Shown here: in pieces, positions 60,631 through 64,000 of the stretch
Position numbering within the stretch: the first letter of the stretch is position 1
Layout: every line of letters starts with the position of its first letter
Assembly (NCBI GenBank): GCA_937773555.1
Contig: CALJVT010000005.1
Span: 434,001-498,000, forward strand
Source: an uncultured Pseudomonadales bacterium
GTDB taxonomy: Bacteria > Pseudomonadota > Gammaproteobacteria > Pseudomonadales > Balneatricaceae
Direction of reading: 5' to 3'
Length of the DNA stretch: 64,000 nucleotides
The notes under the pieces: model-generated
Seen by the model: the letters and a program-made list of their open reading frames with translations, nothing else
What the model was told of the DNA's origin: nothing
Database searches by the model: none
Translations under genes and position numbers: made by a program

Positions 60631-61749
60631 ATGTTGAAAAGAATTAGTTTATATAGCCTAAGCTTCATTGTTATTGTTAGCATTACGTTTACCTTGGGTC
60701 ATAGGTATATTATGCCTATTTTAATCCCTCTAAACGACCTTCCCAAACCCACAGGTGAATACTCAGTAGGCACCCAAATTTTCGAATGGACAGACCAAAG
60801 TAGAGATGAGTGGTTTACCAAAATACAAGGGGATAAGCGCCGTATGGTGGTGCAAACCTGGTATCCAACAGAAGCATCAAACGCCGCCCCGCAGGCCTAC
60901 CTTGCTAAACCTGATCAATGGTTACCTGCCCTTAGTAAAGTGTTAGGTCTACCACAATTTTTATTTAATCACCTCAAAGATATAAACACCCACTCTATAC
61001 CCAACGCCCCGTTGCACCCACAGATTAAATATACCCCTTTAGTGGTGTTCTCACACGGCCTTCGGGGCATGCGCTTTCAGAACACAGCACAGTTTGAAGC
61101 CCTAGCTAGTAGGGGCTACATCGTCGTTTCAGCAGACCATACTTATGATGCCAGTCTTACCCTTTTTAACGACGGCACTAGCGCTAACTTTCGGTCGGGA
61201 TATGAAGGCGAACTTACTACGGAACAATTCTGGGCTTTGCGTACCCCTCAGTTAAATACCCGTGTGGCTGATATCACCTTTATCATTGATACAGTAACTG
61301 AAAAAAGCATCGCTAATGACCCAATTTGGGGTGCAGCAAATCTAGATCACATTGGCCTATTTGGCCACTCATACGGGGGGGCAACTAGCATCATTGTTGC
61401 CAGCCAAGACCCCCGCATAGACGCTACTATCATTTTAGATGGATGGCTTGTACCTGTGCCTGAAAAAATAATTGATCAAGGTATTAGTACCGCATTACTT
61501 TACATTGGCCAAGCATCTTGGCCTAACCCGGTAAATTACCAAAAACTTGAAAAACTACTTAATAACAGCCCACAACACAGCTCTATTCTTATGCCGGGTA
61601 CAAAACATTTCGATTTTTCAGATACCCCGCTTTTTTCACCCCTGATGCAAATAGCAGGGCTTGCAGGTACTATACCCGCTAACGAATTAGCAACAGATTT
61701 AGAAGATAAAATTGTGAGCTTTTTTAACCTGCATTTAAAGGATCATTAA
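60631..61749 (+). CDS. Alpha/beta hydrolase, PAF-acetylhydrolase-like
   Basis: A 372-residue serine hydrolase with an N-terminal hydrophobic anchor (about residues 5-27). The nucleophile elbow GHSYGG places Ser at 247, Asp270 in ATIILDGW and a His in GTKHFDFSD complete the triad, and VVFSHGLRGMRFQ forms the oxyanion region. The family (platelet-activating factor acetylhydrolase isoform II) hydrolyses short esters at lipids or polymers. It probably faces the periplasm. It lies 2 bp before the prepilin peptidase gene on the same strand, so the two share a transcript, although no function links them. Confidence 0.85.
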   Translation: MLKRISLYSLSFIVIVSITFTLGHRYIMPILIPLNDLPKPTGEYSVGTQIFEWTDQSRDEWFTKIQGDKRRMVVQTWYPTEASNAAPQAYLAKPDQWLPALSKVLGLPQFLFNHLKDINTHSIPNAPLHPQIKYTPLVVFSHGLRGMRFQNTAQFEALASRGYIVVSADHTYDASLTLFNDGTSANFRSGYEGELTTEQFWALRTPQLNTRVADITFIIDTVTEKSIANDPIWGAANLDHIGLFGHSYGGATSIIVASQDPRIDATIILDGWLVPVPEKIIDQGISTALLYIGQASWPNPVNYQKLEKLLNNSPQHSSILMPGTKHFDFSDTPLFSPLMQIAGLAGTIPANELATDLEDKIVSFFNLHLKDH

Positions 61750-61751
61750 AA

Positions 61752-62630
61752 ATGACTACTTACCCATTAATTGATGTGTTACAACAATACCCTCAATTTT
61801 GGTTAGTTAGCACAGCCTTGCTTAGCCTATTAGTTGGCAGCTTTTTAAACCTCGTCATCCATAGGCTGCCTATAGCAATGCAACAAGAATGGCAGCAAGA
61901 GTGTCGTGTATTACTGGAACTACCTGCAAGTAGTCAACAGTTGTCAAGCCCGGCACTGGCGTCTATTGCATGGCCAGCGTCTCATTGTCCACAGTGCCAA
62001 ACCCCATTAAAAGCCTGGCACAACATTCCTATCATTTCATATTTATTTTTACGTGGTAAATGTGCTTTTTGTAACACTAGCATTAGCCAGCGATACCCAC
62101 TAATTGAGCTATTAACCGCCAGCTTAGGCCTGATGATTGCTTGGTTATTAGGACCAAGCATAGCCACTATAATGACGTTACTATTGATGTACATGCTGGT
62201 GGCCTTAAGCTTTATCGACTTGGACCATAAGTTATTACCAGACCAGCTTACCCTGCCTTTATTGTGGCTAGGCTTAGCCGTTAATTCATTTGGTTTAGTC
62301 ACCGACCTACAGGATGCATTTTGGGGTGCCGTAGCGGGTTATGTGTCTTTGTGGCTAGTTTATTGGGGCTTCCGTTTGGCTACTGGTAAGCATGGCATGG
62401 GCTACGGAGATTTTAAGTTACTTGCAGCGCTGGGCGCTTGGCTTGGATGGCAAGCCTTGCCAGTTATCGTTTTGGTTTCTGCCGTGGCGGGCATCATTGT
62501 AGGATTAGCACTGCGCATCAGAACATCACCAACCGACCCTCAGATGCCCTTTGGGCCATTTTTATCAGTGGGCGGTTTAGTTTATCTACTCTGGGGTGAA
62601 CAACTGTGGCGTTTTTTTGGGTCTTTATAA
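61752..62630 (+). CDS. pilD: Type 4 prepilin peptidase / N-methyltransferase (PilD)
   Basis: A 292-residue polytopic membrane aspartic protease (A24 family). The cytoplasmic domain carries two CxxC pairs (Cys79/82, Cys104/107) that bind zinc in PilD-type bifunctional enzymes. The catalytic Asp residues are in SFIDLDHKLLPD (Asp156 region) and GMGYGDFK (Asp220). It cleaves the leader peptide of type IV pilins and pseudopilins and methylates the new N-terminus. No other pilus gene is in the window. It ends 5 bp before the convergent msrP gene. Confidence 0.93.
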   Translation: MTTYPLIDVLQQYPQFWLVSTALLSLLVGSFLNLVIHRLPIAMQQEWQQECRVLLELPASSQQLSSPALASIAWPASHCPQCQTPLKAWHNIPIISYLFLRGKCAFCNTSISQRYPLIELLTASLGLMIAWLLGPSIATIMTLLLMYMLVALSFIDLDHKLLPDQLTLPLLWLGLAVNSFGLVTDLQDAFWGAVAGYVSLWLVYWGFRLATGKHGMGYGDFKLLAALGAWLGWQALPVIVLVSAVAGIIVGLALRIRTSPTDPQMPFGPFLSVGGLVYLLWGEQLWRFFGSL

Positions 62631-62635
62631 CTGCC

Positions 62636-63580
62636 TTAGTAAAAGTACAAACGGTTGTCTAAATCTGGGTACATATGGCCTACTTCGTCTGCGTAGCCGT
62701 TATATAACAGCGTGGGTTTACGGCCTAATTCACCAATAACCCGCTCGGTGGCTTGAGTCCACCGTGGATGATCAAACCGTGGATTAACGTTGGCATAAAA
62801 GCCATACTCACGCTTATTTTGTAACCACCAAGTGTTCTGAGGCATTTGCTCCACTAATTCAATTTTAACAATCGATTTAGCGTATTTAAAACCGTATTTC
62901 CAAGGTACCACCAAACGGATCGGTGCGCCATTTTGTTGCTCTAAGGGCTGATCATAAATACCCGTAGCTAATAATGTTAACGGATTCATAGCCTCCTCTA
63001 TAGTTAGGCCTTCAACATAAGGCCCGCCAGCCCAATCAGCGTTAGGCATTTGTTGCGCATCATTGAGCGTTGTGAAACGCACAAACTTAGCTTTACTATT
63101 AGGTTGTGCAGCGTCAATGATGTCTGCCAATTTAATACCGTTCCACGGAATCACCATAGACCACGCCTCTACACAGCGAAAACGATACACGTGGTTCTCT
63201 ATGGCATGCTCACCTTTAATCTCTTCGATGTCATAAAAACCGGGTTTATTTGCACCCTCACCGCCAATCTCCACACTCCAAGGTGAGGTCATCAGAGTTT
63301 TAGCTGCTTTTGCAGGGTCATCTTTGTTATAGCCAAATTCGTAGTAGTTGTTATAACCTGTAACTGTTTCATATGGCGTAGGTTTTAATGGTTGGCTCTG
63401 TGTTCCTGGCTGAGTAGACACAGGAGGAAACAGCTCATTGACCTCATCCGGCTTTTGTTGAAGCAGGCCATAGCCTTTGTCTAGCAGTGGCACAGCTAAT
63501 ACCCCCAAACCCGCAGCAATTAGAGTGCGTCGCCTTTTAAATACTTTTTCTGGTGTTATTTCAGACGACTTAACGGGCAT
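62636..63580 (-). CDS. msrP: Protein-methionine-sulfoxide reductase catalytic subunit MsrP
   Basis: A 314-residue molybdopterin enzyme. The N-terminal twin-arginine motif (KRRRTLIAAG, residues 15-24) marks Tat export, and Cys136 in YRFRCVEAWSM is the molybdenum ligand. The C-terminal half has GAPIRLVVPWKYGFK, typical of the MsrP (YedY) subfamily. It repairs oxidised methionine residues in periplasmic proteins, taking electrons from MsrQ. Its start overlaps the msrQ end by 11 bp. The organisation is the usual msrQ-msrP pair on the minus strand. Confidence 0.95.
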   Translation of the reverse strand: MPVKSSEITPEKVFKRRRTLIAAGLGVLAVPLLDKGYGLLQQKPDEVNELFPPVSTQPGTQSQPLKPTPYETVTGYNNYYEFGYNKDDPAKAAKTLMTSPWSVEIGGEGANKPGFYDIEEIKGEHAIENHVYRFRCVEAWSMVIPWNGIKLADIIDAAQPNSKAKFVRFTTLNDAQQMPNADWAGGPYVEGLTIEEAMNPLTLLATGIYDQPLEQQNGAPIRLVVPWKYGFKYAKSIVKIELVEQMPQNTWWLQNKREYGFYANVNPRFDHPRWTQATERVIGELGRKPTLLYNGYADEVGHMYPDLDNRLYFY

Positions 63581-64000
63581 GACGGTATCTCCAAAAAAGC
63601 AGTAAAATGAGGACTAAGCCCATAAATAGGGGCTCGAACATGGCCGTTTTTTGTGCCATAAAGTGATGAACGATGACCGCAGCAACAGCCACATAAGTGA
63701 GCGTATGGAGTAATTGCCATTTACGATAACCAAAGTATTTAACGGCGCGATGGTTAGATGTAATGGCTAAAGGAGTAAGCAAAATAAAGGCTAAAATACC
63801 TAATAAAATAAATAAGTTACCAGCAATTTCATCTAGCATTAGCTGCCAATCATAGTAGAATTCAAGAGTAATCCAAATGAGCAAATGCATCGTGGCATAG
63901 ATAAAGCCCCAGACACCAATATTCCGTCGCATCGACAGATGACGCTTAACCCAATTAAAGCGCTGACTTAAAGGCGTAAACAGTAGGCTGATGAGCAATA
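63570..64000 (-). CDS. msrQ: MsrQ haem membrane subunit, 5'-truncated by window edge
   Basis: The C-terminal 143 residues of MsrQ (YedZ), a haem b membrane protein that supplies electrons to MsrP. The family is usually about 200 residues, so the N-terminus lies beyond the window; the frame is open to the edge and the TTG at 63998 is not a start. Several hydrophobic helices contain conserved His residues expected to bind haem, including YATMHLLIWI and HHFMAQKT. It overlaps msrP by 11 bp. Confidence 0.9.
   Translation of the reverse strand, partial: LLISLLFTPLSQRFNWVKRHLSMRRNIGVWGFIYATMHLLIWITLEFYYDWQLMLDEIAGNLFILLGILAFILLTPLAITSNHRAVKYFGYRKWQLLHTLTYVAVAAVIVHHFMAQKTAMFEPLFMGLVLILLLFWRYRHAR

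Overview
The window reads as a chromosomal piece of a heterotrophic gammaproteobacterium, probably marine. Support comes from the gene families (MaeB with a fused phosphotransacetylase domain, MsrPQ, RsuA, ArfB, DctBD-like two-component pair, YbfB/YjiJ MFS) and from catabolism typical of marine osmolyte users: acrylate/3-hydroxypropionate, methylated amines, inositol and arginine. Base composition is moderate and coding density is high; no gap exceeds about 280 bp. I see no rRNA, tRNA, CRISPR array, transposase or phage gene. Genus-level placement is not possible from the sequence alone.

Layout. (1) 1-6300, plus strand: the 3' half of one sugar ABC permease, a second paralogous permease, then an inositol-type catabolic run (Gfo/Idh dehydrogenase, IolC-like kinase, IolB, IolJ-like aldolase, SDR). 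(2) 6297-13807: a GcvA-type LysR regulator divergent from an MttB-family methyltransferase and two FAD/GcvT demethylating dehydrogenases; a CTAAT dyad lies between them. (3) 13838-18790: orphan DegT-type aminotransferase, a membrane-anchored metallo-beta-lactamase-fold hydrolase, and malic enzyme MaeB. (4) 19068-38738, all minus strand: a cluster of about 20 kb that looks like one acrylate/3-hydroxypropionate system. Read 5' to 3' it holds an OYE/TMADH-type flavoprotein, acuI copy 2, acuR, mmsA/dddC, dddA, acuN, acuK, a branched-chain-type solute-binding protein, two complete H-M-G-F ABC transporter sets, a small YtkA/FixH-like protein, acuI copy 1 and an AhpD-like protein. The two acuI copies share a perfectly identical 1,062-bp block. 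(5) 38940-41979: DUF2306 protein and two MFS carriers. (6) 42064-48436: TRAP transporter with a DctB/DctD-like pair whose regulator lacks the GAFTGA loop. (7) 48471-54601: LysE exporter, gate-domain membrane protein, ArfB, RsuA, DUF2026-like protein, aldehyde dehydrogenase, LOG-like protein, RidA. (8) 54760-60457: OYE reductase, a DDAH/arginine-deiminase-like enzyme, a BetI-like TetR regulator and aruH-aruI (arginine transaminase pathway), with two matching operator-like sites. (9) 60631-64000: PAF-acetylhydrolase-like hydrolase, prepilin peptidase, MsrP and the partial MsrQ.

How the genes fit together. In region 4, acrylate would be activated by AcuN (CoA transfer) and hydrated by AcuK to the 3-hydroxypropionate level, then oxidised by DddA and DddC through malonate semialdehyde to acetyl-CoA. 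AcuI would drain acryloyl-CoA to propionyl-CoA. A TetR regulator with the AcuR-type C-terminus sits on a promoter whose spacer is a perfect 6-2-6 dyad. No known DMSP lyase is present, so the source of acrylate is outside the window or unrecognised, and the duplicated ABC transporter is the obvious candidate importer. This system is the most promising part of the window.
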